Source: Roseibium aggregatum (GTDB lineage: Bacteria; Pseudomonadota; Alphaproteobacteria; Rhizobiales; Stappiaceae). Taken from it: 64,000 bases of DNA. How positions within the stretch are numbered: the stretch's first letter is position 1; the number at the start of each line of letters is the position of its first letter. This document shows, one piece after another, positions 15,677 through 24,964 of this stretch. A program made the position numbers and the translations under genes. The stretch lies in NCBI RefSeq assembly GCF_014692675.1, contig NZ_JABFCZ010000026.1, positions 17,402 to 81,401 on the forward strand. Reading direction: 5' to 3'. The notes beneath the pieces were generated by a model. It was not told the origin of the DNA, ran no database searches, and saw only the letters and a program-made list of their open reading frames with translations.

Positions 15677-16471
15677 CAGCACCAGGTGGCGGTCGATGTA
15701 GTTTTCCATGTGGACGACCGTCGCCGTGTCGTCGCTGAGGACGACGGCGAGCTGGCCGGGGCCTTCCCGGCGCGGAACGAACCCGGCCGAGCGTTCCTGC
15801 GTCGGCGCACCCAAGGTCGGTTCGATGTTGTAGTGCCCGCCGGCGATCGTGCAGAAAGGCACGCCCCTGAAGTTTCCGGAAACGCTCATATGGACGTGGC
15901 CGGAAAGGACATAGCGGATGTTGCGATTGCCGCTCACCAGTTCGGCGAAGGCGTCGCCGTTTTCCAGGATGATGCCGTCGGTCGGAACGCCGAACGGTGT
16001 GATGTTGTGATGCATCACGATGATCACCGGCTTGCCGGCGGCCTCATTGAGCTGCTGTTCCAGCCATGCAAGCTGCGCCTCTTCCAGGCGCCCGCCGGCC
16101 TGTCCCGGAACGGAGGTGTCCAGCACGATGACCCTGTGGCCATTCCGGTCGATGACATGATCGATCTTGCCGGTCTGTTCATTCACGTGATCTTTGCCGA
16201 AGTGGTCGGCGAAGACCTCGATACTGTCGTGGTTTCCAAGTGTCAGGACGGGTGCTTGCGCGAACTTTGCAAGCGATGTCTGCAGCCGTTCGTAAGCCGC
16301 CTTCTCACCACGGTCGGCGAGATCCCCGGCAATGACGATCAGGTCCGCATCGGCATGGCGCCGGTTTACGAAGTCGATGCCGGTTTCCAGCCGTTCGGTG
16401 GTATCGAGACCGTGCGACAGGTCTCCCTCCGGCACGATGTGAAGGTCGGAGAGCACGATAAGCTTGAGCAT
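15659..16471 (-). CDS. Metallophosphoesterase, cyclic-nucleotide / glycerophosphodiester phosphodiesterase class
   Basis: A 270-residue calcineurin-like phosphoesterase. The metal-ligand motifs are in order: DLH (about residue 9), GDLAD (about 50), GNHD (about 79), MHHN (about 155) and GHVH (about 195). The spacing matches class III phosphodiesterases such as GpdQ and CpdA. It is the last gene of an operon with a Ugp-like importer, so hydrolysis of an imported glycerophosphodiester or similar compound is likely. The substrate is not proven. Confidence 0.82.
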   Translation of the reverse strand: MLKLIVLSDLHIVPEGDLSHGLDTTERLETGIDFVNRRHADADLIVIAGDLADRGEKAAYERLQTSLAKFAQAPVLTLGNHDSIEVFADHFGKDHVNEQTGKIDHVIDRNGHRVIVLDTSVPGQAGGRLEEAQLAWLEQQLNEAAGKPVIIVMHHNITPFGVPTDGIILENGDAFAELVSGNRNIRYVLSGHVHMSVSGNFRGVPFCTIAGGHYNIEPTLGAPTQERSAGFVPRREGPGQLAVVLSDDTATVVHMENYIDRHLVLSPDLF

Positions 16472-16516
16472 TCTGGTCTTGCTTCTTTCTGGAGAACGAG
16501 CGGTGTGGATATGGGA

Positions 16517-17404
16517 TTACCCTTTGATCCCGCTCATGGTGATGCTTCGGATGAAGAGACGGCGCGCGAACAGGAAAATGACCACCATCGGCAGGGTCAC
16601 CACGGTCGCGGAGGCAAAGGTGCGGCCGTAGTCATTGTCGAACTCCGACTGGTACTGCAGCATGGAGAGCGCCGCGGTCATTTTCTCCTGGCTCTGCACG
16701 ACGATCAGCGGCCAATAGAGGTCGTTCCAGTGGGCAACGACGGAGAACACCGAAAAGGCTGCGACGGCGGGAATGGCCGCCGGCAGGATCAGGCGCAGGA
16801 TGATCTCGATTTCGCTGAATCCATCCACGCGGGCCGCGTCGATGATGCTGTCCGGATAGTCTTTGAAAAATTGCCGGAACAGGAAGATCGCGAACACCGA
16901 TACGAAGAACGGGAACATCAGCGAAAAATAGGTGTCCAGCAGGCCGACCTTGACCAGCCCGAGATAGATCGGAATGGACGTCACGTTGATCGGAATGGTC
17001 AGCGAGGCAACGACGAAGCCGAACAGGATCGTCGACCCCCTGAACTTCAGTTTCGCCAGCGCATAGGCCGCCGGCACCGCCGTGACGAGCTGCACGACCA
17101 GGATGCCGGCGCAGACGATGAAGCTGTTTGCCAGGAAGGTCAGGTAGGGCTGATCGAAGAGCACGCCGTAATAATTGACGTCCCCCACGAAGGTCTGGGG
17201 CCAGAAGTGGAAGCTTGAATCATAGACCTCATCAGCGGGCTTGAGACTGGCCGACAGCATCCAGACGAAGGGAAAGATAATAAGCCAGGCCCCGAGGAAC
17301 AGAAAACCGGTTCCGACGCCATCCCCCAGCGACTTCGGCTTGAATGAAGCGAGGAAGCGCAGCCACGAGGACTGCGGCTTCTGGATCGAAGTGGTCACGG
17401 TCAT
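16517..17404 (-). CDS. ABC sugar/glycerol-3-phosphate-type permease (UgpE/MalG-like)
   Basis: A 295-residue protein with six hydrophobic segments and the CUT1-family permease signature EAA-G: ARVDGFSEIEIILRLILP (about residues 190-210). It forms the membrane channel with the permease encoded just upstream, which it overlaps by 4 nt. The C-terminal MSGIKG is usual for this subunit. Confidence 0.87.
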   Translation of the reverse strand: MTVTTSIQKPQSSWLRFLASFKPKSLGDGVGTGFLFLGAWLIIFPFVWMLSASLKPADEVYDSSFHFWPQTFVGDVNYYGVLFDQPYLTFLANSFIVCAGILVVQLVTAVPAAYALAKLKFRGSTILFGFVVASLTIPINVTSIPIYLGLVKVGLLDTYFSLMFPFFVSVFAIFLFRQFFKDYPDSIIDAARVDGFSEIEIILRLILPAAIPAVAAFSVFSVVAHWNDLYWPLIVVQSQEKMTAALSMLQYQSEFDNDYGRTFASATVVTLPMVVIFLFARRLFIRSITMSGIKG

Positions 17405-18300
17405 GCTTGGGTTCTCCTGCGATCGCCCAGCCGCGTCTGCAGCCAGGCGACAAGGAACAGGACGACCAGGAAGACAAGCGACAGGGCGCAGGCATAAGCC
17501 ATGTTGAAATTCTCGAAGCCTTCCAGATAGGCGAGATAGAGATAGACTTCGCTCGCCCGGTCCGGCCCGCCGTGGGTGAGCACCGCGACCGTGTCGAACA
17601 GCTTGAAGGCCGTGACCAGGGTGTTCACGGATACGAACAGCGAGGTCGGCGCCAGCAGCGGCCAGGTCACCTGGAAGAAACGGTCCAGCGGATGGTCCGC
17701 CCCGTCGATGCTCGCAGCCTCGTAGAGGTTCTGGGGAATGACGGTCAGGCCTGCCAGAAACAGCACCATGTTGAAACCGATGATGCCCCAGATGGAAACC
17801 ATCGCGATGGAGATCAGGACGATATCCCCGTCGCCGAGCCAGTTGACTTTGTCCAGGCCGAGACCGACCAGCATGTTGTTGATCGCCCCCTGATTGCCGT
17901 CGAGCAGCGCCCGCCAGACCAGGGTCATGGCGGTCAGCGTCGACGTTACCGGCATGAAATAGAGGACTTCCAGGATCGATCGGAACCGCCGGCGCCGCTG
18001 GATCGCGATGGCGAGCACCAGCGGAAGGAAAAACGCGCCAGGAATGAAGATCGCCGCATAGATCAGCGTGTTCTTCAGCGCTTCGGCAAAATGCTCATCG
18101 GTGAACATCTGCTTGTAATTGTCCAGACCGACGAAATCGAACCCGTCGTAGACCAGCGAATAGTCGGTGAAGCTGATCACGAAGACAGCAACGATCGGCA
18201 GGACATAGATGAGCAGGATCAGCACGGACGCGGGTGCGGACAGCAGGTAGGCAAGCCGCCGCCGTCCGCCTTCCTGCCTCGGGAGAGCAGTCGGGCTCAT
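17401..18300 (-). CDS. ABC sugar/glycerol-3-phosphate-type permease (UgpA/MalF-like)
   Basis: A 299-residue membrane protein with six helices and the EAA loop EAASIDGADHPLDRFFQVTW (about residues 195-214). It partners the permease downstream. Start and stop overlap both neighbours by 4 nt (ATGA), so the three transporter genes are translationally coupled. Confidence 0.87.
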   Translation of the reverse strand: MSPTALPRQEGGRRRLAYLLSAPASVLILLIYVLPIVAVFVISFTDYSLVYDGFDFVGLDNYKQMFTDEHFAEALKNTLIYAAIFIPGAFFLPLVLAIAIQRRRRFRSILEVLYFMPVTSTLTAMTLVWRALLDGNQGAINNMLVGLGLDKVNWLGDGDIVLISIAMVSIWGIIGFNMVLFLAGLTVIPQNLYEAASIDGADHPLDRFFQVTWPLLAPTSLFVSVNTLVTAFKLFDTVAVLTHGGPDRASEVYLYLAYLEGFENFNMAYACALSLVFLVVLFLVAWLQTRLGDRRRTQA

Positions 18301-19472
18301 TGGGCCGCCTCGCTGGCCTCTGCGACGATCGCCGCATCCCTGAGCCGCGCGCCATCGGCGTTGAAGAAGAGCAGGTTGTTCGCGTCGAAGCCGACGTGCA
18401 GGGCCGTATCGAGGCTGGTGCCGGACAGCAGGTCCGACGTCTTGGGAAGCCGCATGCGGAACCTGGTCTCCGGCAGGGCATCGAGGGTGCCGTGAAGCAG
18501 CACCTCGTGCCCCAGGTCCTCGGTCAGGTGACGGGTGAAGCCCAGTTTGAAATCGGTCGACACGTCATGCCGGTCGACCAGGCGGGCGGCTTCCGGACGA
18601 AGGGCGAACAGGGTAGACCCGTCCATGTTCACCGCACGTCCCGGAACCATCTCGGCACCGAGCCGCGCGATGCCTGACGACACCTCCGCCGGCAGGATGT
18701 TGATTTCCGGAGAGCCGATGAACCGGGCGACCGCGACGGAATGCGGATCGGCATAAAGCGCGCTCGGTGTCGCCAACTGCAGCAGCTCTCCCTTTTCCAA
18801 GAGGGCCACCCGGTGCGACATGGTCATGGCTTCGGTCTGGTCGTGAGTGACATAAACGAAGGTCAGGCCCGTGCTCTGGTGCAGCTCGGTGATTTCCTTG
18901 CGCACCTCGACCCTGAGCTTCGCATCCAGGTTGGACAGCGGCTCGTCCATCAGGAACAGTTTGGGATGGCGCACCAGCGCTCGGCCGAGTGCAACGCGCT
19001 GGCGCTGTCCGCCCGACAGCTCCGCAGGGCGGCGGTTCAAAAGGTGCTCGATGCGCAGCTGTTTCGCGACCGCCTCGACTTCGGAAGCAATTACCGGCCG
19101 GAGTGCGCGCGCGCTCGGGCTGATCCTGTTGAGGAGCGGCAGGCGCGCATGCAGCGGCAGGCGTGCCATGATCAGCAGCATCGAAATGTTCTGCGCCACA
19201 CTCATGTGCGGATAAAGGGCGTAGTCCTGAAAGACCATGGAGATGTTACGGTCCTTCGGAGAGGCCGCGTTCATCACCCCGCCGCCGATCAGGACCTCGC
19301 CACTGTCCGGCGTTTCCAGCCCGGAGATGATCCGCAACAGGGTCGATTTTCCGCATCCGGATTCACCGACGAGCGACAGGAATTCGCCGTCGGCGATCTG
19401 AAAGGACAGTCCCTTCAGCACTTGCGTATTGCCGAATGACTTTCGGATGTCTCTGAGTTCCAGACCTGCCAC
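18297..19472 (-). CDS. ABC transporter ATPase (UgpC/MalK-like) with a small insertion
   Basis: A 391-residue ATPase: Walker A GESGCGKST (about residue 37), Q-loop VFQDYALYPHMSV, signature LSGGQRQRVALGRA, Walker B LFLMDEP and the regulatory C-terminal TOBE-type part. Between the Q-loop and the signature there is an extra stretch of roughly 17 residues, basic and hydrophobic (around MARLPLHARLPLLNRISPSA), compared with usual UgpC/MalK proteins. It powers import by the two permeases next to it. Confidence 0.87.
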   Translation of the reverse strand: MAGLELRDIRKSFGNTQVLKGLSFQIADGEFLSLVGESGCGKSTLLRIISGLETPDSGEVLIGGGVMNAASPKDRNISMVFQDYALYPHMSVAQNISMLLIMARLPLHARLPLLNRISPSARALRPVIASEVEAVAKQLRIEHLLNRRPAELSGGQRQRVALGRALVRHPKLFLMDEPLSNLDAKLRVEVRKEITELHQSTGLTFVYVTHDQTEAMTMSHRVALLEKGELLQLATPSALYADPHSVAVARFIGSPEINILPAEVSSGIARLGAEMVPGRAVNMDGSTLFALRPEAARLVDRHDVSTDFKLGFTRHLTEDLGHEVLLHGTLDALPETRFRMRLPKTSDLLSGTSLDTALHVGFDANNLLFFNADGARLRDAAIVAEASEAAQ

Positions 19473-19506
19473 CGCACGCCCCTGTCGTCTTGAATGAGGA
19501 AAAGGC

Positions 19507-19526
19507 AGGCGGGCTCAAGCCCGCCT
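19507..19526 (-). terminator. Attenuator-like hairpin after the binding-protein gene
   Basis: A perfect 9-bp stem AGGCGGGCT / AGCCCGCCT with a 2-nt loop, followed on the minus strand by CTTTTC. It sits between the binding-protein gene and the ATPase gene. Such hairpins usually keep binding-protein mRNA more abundant than the rest of the operon. Confidence 0.6.
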
Positions 19527-19548
19527 ACCGGAGATTTTCTGGGACCGC

Positions 19549-20823
19549 TTATTTCTGCGACAGCTTGACCGCGATGTCCTTGAGCTCGGCGGCGCCGTCT
19601 TCCGGAGAGGTCGAGCCTTCCATGACGGACTTGATGACCGAACGCTGTTCGCTCCAGATCTTCTGGTTCTGGGTGCCCGGGTAGCCGTACCAGGGTCCTG
19701 CGCGGTCATACTGCTTGATCGGCGTCGCGTAGTACGGGTTTTCCGCGTAGAACTTGCCCAGGTACTCGTCGTCGAGCGTCTGGCGATTGGTCGGCAGGTA
19801 GCCTGTGATCTGGGCGGCGACCTGCTGGCCGCGCGGACCTGTCACGAACTTCAGATATTCCCACACGGCGGCGATCTTTTCCGGGTCCTGGGTGGTGATG
19901 ATCGCGGCATTGCCGCCCGTCGGCAGCGTGCCCTTCTCGTCGTTCCACACGGTGAACGGCGTGGAGCGCAGCTCGAAGGCATCGCCGACGCGTTCCTGCA
20001 TGTCACGCGCACCCGCCGGAGAAAGACCCCAGATGCCCATCTTGCCTTCGGTGAAGGCGGTGAACTGGGTGCCACGGTCCTGGTCGGTGCGTGCGCCGCC
20101 GTCAGTCACGAGACGGCGGGCCATCTGCATGGCTTTCACGGCATGGTCGTTTTCGTCGAAAACCACTTTCTGGCCGTCTTCGGAAACCATGGCGCCGCCC
20201 TGCATTTCAATGAGCGTCTGGAAGCCCCAGTCGTCGCCGTTGATCATCCACATGAACATCGGCGTGATGTCGTCGCCAAGCGCCGAGATCTTCTTCGTGG
20301 CGGCGAACAGGCCGTCCCAGTCTTTCGGGAAGTTGTCCGGGTCGAGGCCGGCCTTACGGAACAGGTCCGCGTTGTAGTACCACTGGATGACGGAGGCGTT
20401 GAACGGCATGCCGTACTGCACGCCGTCGACGCGGCCCAGGTTCAGCATGTTGTCGGTGTAGTTGAGCTCTTTCCAGCCTTCGCCTTCCGCCTTGATCAGC
20501 GGCGCTAGGTCGACGATCTGGCCGCGCTTGGCCATGGCACGAGCCAGGGCCGGCAGCTGGTTATAGGCTTCGAATGCACAATCCGGCAGGGTGTTGGTCG
20601 CAGATGCCCGCATCATCTTCAGGTGAGAATCCGCATAGTCCTTGGCAGGAGCGGCGTACTTCACCTCGATCTCGTCCTGCATCTCGTTGAATTCTTTCAT
20701 CAACGGTTCGTGCTGGCGGGTCAGGTGACCGGAATTCGTCAGGCAGGTGATGACGGTTTTTGCTTCGGCAGCAACGACACTGACGCTGACCATAAGCATT
20801 GCAAGGGTGAGTTTCTTTAGCAT
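19549..20823 (-). CDS. ABC substrate-binding protein (UgpB-like, family 1)
   Basis: A 424-residue periplasmic binding protein with a signal peptide (MLKKLTLAMLMVSVSVVAAEA). It has typical cluster-1 solute-binding features (the MPFNASVIQWYYNADLFRKAGLDP and AVWEYLKFVTGP regions). The start was set at 20823; the frame continues upstream to 20997 without a signal. It is first in the operon. A glycerol-3-phosphate or glycerophosphodiester ligand is inferred from the linked phosphoesterase; sugars are possible. Confidence 0.86.
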   Translation of the reverse strand: MLKKLTLAMLMVSVSVVAAEAKTVITCLTNSGHLTRQHEPLMKEFNEMQDEIEVKYAAPAKDYADSHLKMMRASATNTLPDCAFEAYNQLPALARAMAKRGQIVDLAPLIKAEGEGWKELNYTDNMLNLGRVDGVQYGMPFNASVIQWYYNADLFRKAGLDPDNFPKDWDGLFAATKKISALGDDITPMFMWMINGDDWGFQTLIEMQGGAMVSEDGQKVVFDENDHAVKAMQMARRLVTDGGARTDQDRGTQFTAFTEGKMGIWGLSPAGARDMQERVGDAFELRSTPFTVWNDEKGTLPTGGNAAIITTQDPEKIAAVWEYLKFVTGPRGQQVAAQITGYLPTNRQTLDDEYLGKFYAENPYYATPIKQYDRAGPWYGYPGTQNQKIWSEQRSVIKSVMEGSTSPEDGAAELKDIAVKLSQK

Positions 20824-21145
20824 GTCTTCAAGACCTCGTTTCGATAGTCGACTGACGGCGCGAAAGAGGACCCGCGCTCTGTCATCGTCAGAGGCGCCGC
20901 GTTGCCGCAGGCACGAAGAGGCTAAAACCAAGTTTGAATGACACTCGGGTGACAAGGTCGGGGCGAAGGAACCTGTGTCACGAAACCTTTGCACCAAGTG
21001 GGGGATTTGGTGCGATCGGATTGCATCCCGCCTGAGTTGGACGGACCTCGGGCTCAGGACTCAAGAACCGAACTGCCCGAAAAAAATCGGGCGGCACAGC
21101 CGAATACGCCATGCCGCCCGTCACGCTTTTTTCTGATTGCGCCTG
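20824..21145. other. Intergenic region between binding protein and alkyl sulfatase
   Basis: Holds the promoter region of the ABC operon (sequence motif not clear) and the alkyl sulfatase terminator at 21080-21119. No gene seen. Confidence 0.5.
21080..21119 (-). terminator. Rho-independent terminator of the alkyl sulfatase gene
   Basis: The stem GGGCGGCA (21089-21096) pairs with TGCCGCCC (21112-21119). On the minus strand it is followed by GATTTTTTT. It lies 26 nt past the gene's stop. Confidence 0.75.
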
Positions 21146-23287
21146 TCAGCCGCCGGCGGTGTCGGCCGGTTCGGGCTGCTGGAACGGGTTTACCAGCCTC
21201 TGAACATTATATCCGCCTGTACCCGGCATCATTTCAAAGCCGAGTTCGAACTGCACCAACGTCGACTTCAGTTGTTCATAGACGTTGCGATCTCCCTCGA
21301 GTTTGGCTTTGCCGGAGGCGATCTGGTCGTCGAAGGTAGCGGCTCCCATCATCACCGGCTCCAGGTCGGCCCGGTTTATGGTCACCGTCAGATTCGGATT
21401 TTCCGCCTGCTGGTCCCTGATGTTCGTCAGCGTACCATTGCTCATTTCGACGACGAATTTTTCACCATTGTCGGGCGTAACGAGATTGATTGCGAATGCC
21501 ATGCCTTCGGCCTTGCGGCTGTCCGTCCGCACGCCAAGGAAATCGAGCCAGAGCTCGGTCGTCATGGCACGGATCATGTCCGGACCGGAGGACTTGGGCG
21601 AGGTACCCTGCGGAATACCGGAGCGCAGCTCGTAGGCCGCGGCCAGGAAACTGTTACGCACGCTCGGGCTTTCCTGCTGGTAACCGATCTGCTCGAAGAC
21701 GTCTGCGAGAAGATCCTTGGCGGCCTCGTTGTTCGGTTCGGCATAGACGAGCTTGTTCAGGATTTCCTGGGCCAGCTTGTATTGGCCCTGGTCGTGCAAC
21801 TCCTTGCCCTTGGCCAGGATCTTTTCAGCCCCGCCCATCATCTCGACATAAAGCGGAGCCGAGTCCTCCGGCGAGAGCGGGATAAGCGTCGTCGGATTGC
21901 CGTCCCAGTAGCCGAGGTAGCGGTTGATCACAGCGCGGCTATTGTGTTCGACCGAACCGTGATAACTGCGCGCCGACCATTGCTTCTGCAAACTTTCGGG
22001 CACCTTGTAGATGTTGTGGATCTGGTTGATGGTCACGCCCTGGTTGGCCAGGAAAAGGACGCCATTGTTGAGATTGGCGTAGGTGTCGCGCTGCGCGCGC
22101 ATGACTTCCTGGATGCGGTCGTTGCCCCAGCGCGGCCAGCTGTGAGACGCGAACATCACCTCGGCATCCTGGCCAAAATGGTAGAGCGCTTCGTTGATCT
22201 GCTTCGACCATTCAAGTGCATCACGCACCAGCGCACCGCGTAGAGTGTAGATGTGGTGAATCGTACCGGTGATGTTTTCCGCGGCCCAAAAGGCCTTCAT
22301 GTCCGGAAAATAGGTATTCATTTCGGCAGGAGCTTCGGTGCCAGGGGTGTTCTGGAAGACCATTTTCACGCCGTCGACCGTCAGTTCCTCGAAATCGTCC
22401 TTAATGATGACATTCGGCTCGATCAGCCCAAGATTGCCTGCCGCCGTATTCTTGCCGATCGACTGGTCGACATGGCCGTAGGGGCTGCGCGGCAGAAGGA
22501 CGCCATACTGGAAGAACAAGCGGCGGTTCATGGCGTTACCGGCGTAGATGTTTTCTGCGACGGCATGGTTCATGAAACCGACGGGTGCAATCACCTTCAC
22601 CTTGCCCGATCGCACATCGGCCTCTTCGACGACACCGCGGACGCCACCGAAGTGGTCGGCGTGGCTGTGCGAATAGACAACGGCGACAACGGGCCGTTCG
22701 CCGAGTTGCTCGTTGATGAACTTGAGGGCGGCCGCGGCCGTTTCCTTGGCCGTCAGCGGATCGAAGACGATCCAGCCGGTGTCGCTCTTGATGAAGCTGA
22801 TGTTGGCGAGATCATAACCGCGAACCTGGTAGATCCTGTCGGGCAGCACCTCGTACAGACCGTAGTTCATGTTCAGGATGGCCTGGCGCTGCAGCGAGGG
22901 ATGAATGCTGTCGAAATCCTTGCCCTGCAGCAGCCATTCGTAGCTGCCCATATCCCAGGCGACGTGCCCGGCCTCGGCCATGATCTGCGTGTAGTCCGGC
23001 GCAGCTATAAAACCGCGCTTCTGTTCCTCGAAGTCGCGCTCGTCGTCAAACGGCAGGCTCTGGCGTTGCGCGTTCTGCAATTCGACGGTGAACTGAGAAG
23101 GCATCTTGCCCTTGGGATGGAAATGTTTCCCTTCCGCGGCCGATTTGTCGGCAACGACGCCCACGCCCCCGGCTCCAAGGGCTGTGGAACTCGTCAACAT
23201 GGTCATCAATGACAACGCCGATGCGATCGCACCAAAGACACGCGCTGCGTGCCTGGCTCCTCGTCTGTCATTCATCCCCTTTGGCAT
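21146..23287 (-). CDS. Exported alkyl sulfatase (SdsA1-type metallo-beta-lactamase fold)
   Basis: A 713-residue protein. A signal-like hydrophobic segment (about residues 22-45) is followed by the metallo-beta-lactamase domain with the zinc motif YSHSHADHFGGVRG, a downstream Asn/His-rich ligand region (TGTIHHIYTLRG), the alkyl-sulfatase dimerisation helices and a C-terminal SCP2-like domain that binds the alkyl chain. It releases sulfate from alkyl sulfates such as dodecyl sulfate. The start at 23287 follows GGGAGGAA; the first in-frame codon at 23308 lacks this. Confidence 0.92.
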   Translation of the reverse strand: MPKGMNDRRGARHAARVFGAIASALSLMTMLTSSTALGAGGVGVVADKSAAEGKHFHPKGKMPSQFTVELQNAQRQSLPFDDERDFEEQKRGFIAAPDYTQIMAEAGHVAWDMGSYEWLLQGKDFDSIHPSLQRQAILNMNYGLYEVLPDRIYQVRGYDLANISFIKSDTGWIVFDPLTAKETAAAALKFINEQLGERPVVAVVYSHSHADHFGGVRGVVEEADVRSGKVKVIAPVGFMNHAVAENIYAGNAMNRRLFFQYGVLLPRSPYGHVDQSIGKNTAAGNLGLIEPNVIIKDDFEELTVDGVKMVFQNTPGTEAPAEMNTYFPDMKAFWAAENITGTIHHIYTLRGALVRDALEWSKQINEALYHFGQDAEVMFASHSWPRWGNDRIQEVMRAQRDTYANLNNGVLFLANQGVTINQIHNIYKVPESLQKQWSARSYHGSVEHNSRAVINRYLGYWDGNPTTLIPLSPEDSAPLYVEMMGGAEKILAKGKELHDQGQYKLAQEILNKLVYAEPNNEAAKDLLADVFEQIGYQQESPSVRNSFLAAAYELRSGIPQGTSPKSSGPDMIRAMTTELWLDFLGVRTDSRKAEGMAFAINLVTPDNGEKFVVEMSNGTLTNIRDQQAENPNLTVTINRADLEPVMMGAATFDDQIASGKAKLEGDRNVYEQLKSTLVQFELGFEMMPGTGGYNVQRLVNPFQQPEPADTAGG

Positions 23288-23686
23288 GCATTCCTCCCTA
23301 ACAGTCAACTAATCCCGAAACAATTGCATTGCTCCGGAACAAAAGCACATCAGCGCCCCATAAAGACGCGGAACCGATCCTCGACTTACGCCTCCCCTAA
23401 GGCTCCTTGGGAAAAGTCATGCCAATTCCGATCCGACTGTAATTCTACGTTTTTCGTACCGACTGTCCAATTGATCAGTATCAAACTTTAGGTGAAGTTT
23501 GTAATCGCCAGAAAGGCACCTACGTCACCCAATTTGCTTCGGCATTTCAGGAGACCAGTGCGACGACGGCCGCCACTTCGCTCAATTCGTAAGCCGGCAA
23601 TGCATCCAGGCGTCCATGCGGATCATGACCCTACGGATGACGTGGATCGCCGCATCGAACTCTTGCAGATCGTCGCGGTCCTGACC
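23288..23686. other. Intergenic region, no gene seen
   Basis: About 400 bp between the divergent end of the GntR gene and the start of the alkyl sulfatase gene. It must contain the alkyl sulfatase promoter. Open frames here are short and without signals. No clear operator was recognised. Confidence 0.4.
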
Positions 23687-24379
23687 CTAGATATCCAGCC
23701 GGATCCGGTCGCCGCGCACGATGGCCTCGGTCACTTCAAGCGGTTTCCGGTCGACACTGACGTTCAGGCCGAGCAGGACGAAAAGAGGCTGCTGGCGCGG
23801 GATTTCCAGAAGATCCGTTTCCCGCTCGCTCGGCATCCGGACACGCACCATGGTCCGGGTGCGGAAATAGTCCTCGATCCCGATCGCCGCGTAGGCGTCG
23901 GCGATCTCGCCGATTTCCTCCACGCGTTTCAGGATATCGACGGGAACCGACGGGTGAATGAAGTGATGGCCGAGCGCGATCGGAAGCCCATCGGCAATCA
24001 GCAGGAACTCGATGAAGGGAAGCTTTTCCCGCAGGGAAACGCCCAGCAACTGCGCCACATCCGGCGACGGCCGCTTTTTCTCCAGGGTCTTGAGCACCTT
24101 GATGCGCATCCGCGCACCCGATTCCTGCAGGCTGATGTGAATACGCGTCCGGCTGGTGATCGGGTACGGCCATTCCCGCCCCCGCACAACCGATCCGCTG
24201 CCCTGCCAGCTCGTGATCAGCTGCCTTTCCTCCAGAAGGCCGAGCGCCTTGCGGACCACATGGCGCGAGACGCCGTGGTCTTTCATCAGGGCTGACTGGG
24301 AGGGGAGTTGCGCGCCGGGGGCAAGAGCGCCGTCTTCGATCGTCTGCGTCAAAACCCGGGCGAGCTGTCGCGCGTCCAT
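23687..24379 (-). CDS. GntR-family regulator with UTRA effector domain
   Basis: A 230-residue HutC/PhnF-type regulator: winged helix at residues about 3-65 (LPSQSALMKDHGVSRHVVRKAL is the helix-turn-helix), then an UTRA ligand domain. It is divergent from the monooxygenase and epimerase genes, with a perfect long palindrome between them, and is the likely repressor of that operon and perhaps itself. The GTG at 24391 is an alternative start. Confidence 0.83.
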   Translation of the reverse strand: MDARQLARVLTQTIEDGALAPGAQLPSQSALMKDHGVSRHVVRKALGLLEERQLITSWQGSGSVVRGREWPYPITSRTRIHISLQESGARMRIKVLKTLEKKRPSPDVAQLLGVSLREKLPFIEFLLIADGLPIALGHHFIHPSVPVDILKRVEEIGEIADAYAAIGIEDYFRTRTMVRVRMPSERETDLLEIPRQQPLFVLLGLNVSVDRKPLEVTEAIVRGDRIRLDI

Positions 24380-24442
24380 TCTAAAATCCACTTTCCGATG
24401 GGCTGTTTCATCAGGCGATTGGGCCAGAAATATCTTTAGACT

Positions 24443-24467
24443 TCAGACATGTCAGGACCATGTCTGA
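24443..24467. promoter_or_regulatory. Perfect palindrome, probable GntR operator
   Basis: TCAGACATG and CATGTCTGA form a perfect 9-bp inverted repeat around TCAGGAC. It lies about 65 nt upstream of the GntR start and 160 nt upstream of the monooxygenase-like gene, in the divergent promoter region, with no U tract, so an operator fits better than a terminator. Confidence 0.6.
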
Positions 24468-24626
24468 TGTGCGCAACGTCCCGCAAGTGCTTGGCGGACG
24501 TGCCATTCCTCCGCTACCATCCTTTCCTGCCCGCCCCGCAGACAGAATGCAGCGCGGGGCCGGCAGCAATCATCCGGGCCGTCGCATCTGGCCCGAAACC
24601 AACTGACAAGGGATGGAACGACGATC

Positions 24627-24935
24627 ATGATCCGTGAAGTGGCAGAACTGCGCATCAAGGAAGGCACCGACGCAGAATTTCAGGCGGCGGTCGAAAAGGC
24701 TGTCCCCCTGTTCAAGGCCGCGGAAGGCTGCAGCGGAATGCGCCTGGAAAAGGTCATCGAGACGCCGTCGCTCTATCGCCTCATCGTCCAGTGGGCGACC
24801 CTGGACGACCACATGGTCAAGTTCCGCGGCTCCGACGACTTCCAGAAATGGCGCGCTCTTGCCGGTCCCTTCTTTGCCGAACCGCCGAGCGTGGACCACT
24901 GCGAAACCTGTGTTGCCGGCTTTGAGGCCGAATAA
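24627..24935 (+). CDS. ABM-domain (antibiotic biosynthesis monooxygenase-like) protein
   Basis: A 102-residue dimeric alpha/beta-barrel-type protein. The start (IREVAELRIKEGTDAEFQAA) and the WATLDDHMVKFRGSDDFQKW region are typical of the ABM fold, which covers cofactor-free monooxygenases and many small catabolic or detoxifying proteins. It is first in a two-gene operon with the epimerase-like gene. Reaction not known. Confidence 0.75.
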   Translation: MIREVAELRIKEGTDAEFQAAVEKAVPLFKAAEGCSGMRLEKVIETPSLYRLIVQWATLDDHMVKFRGSDDFQKWRALAGPFFAEPPSVDHCETCVAGFEAE

Positions 24936-24964
24936 GCGGCCACCATCGAGCGCGGAAAAGCACA

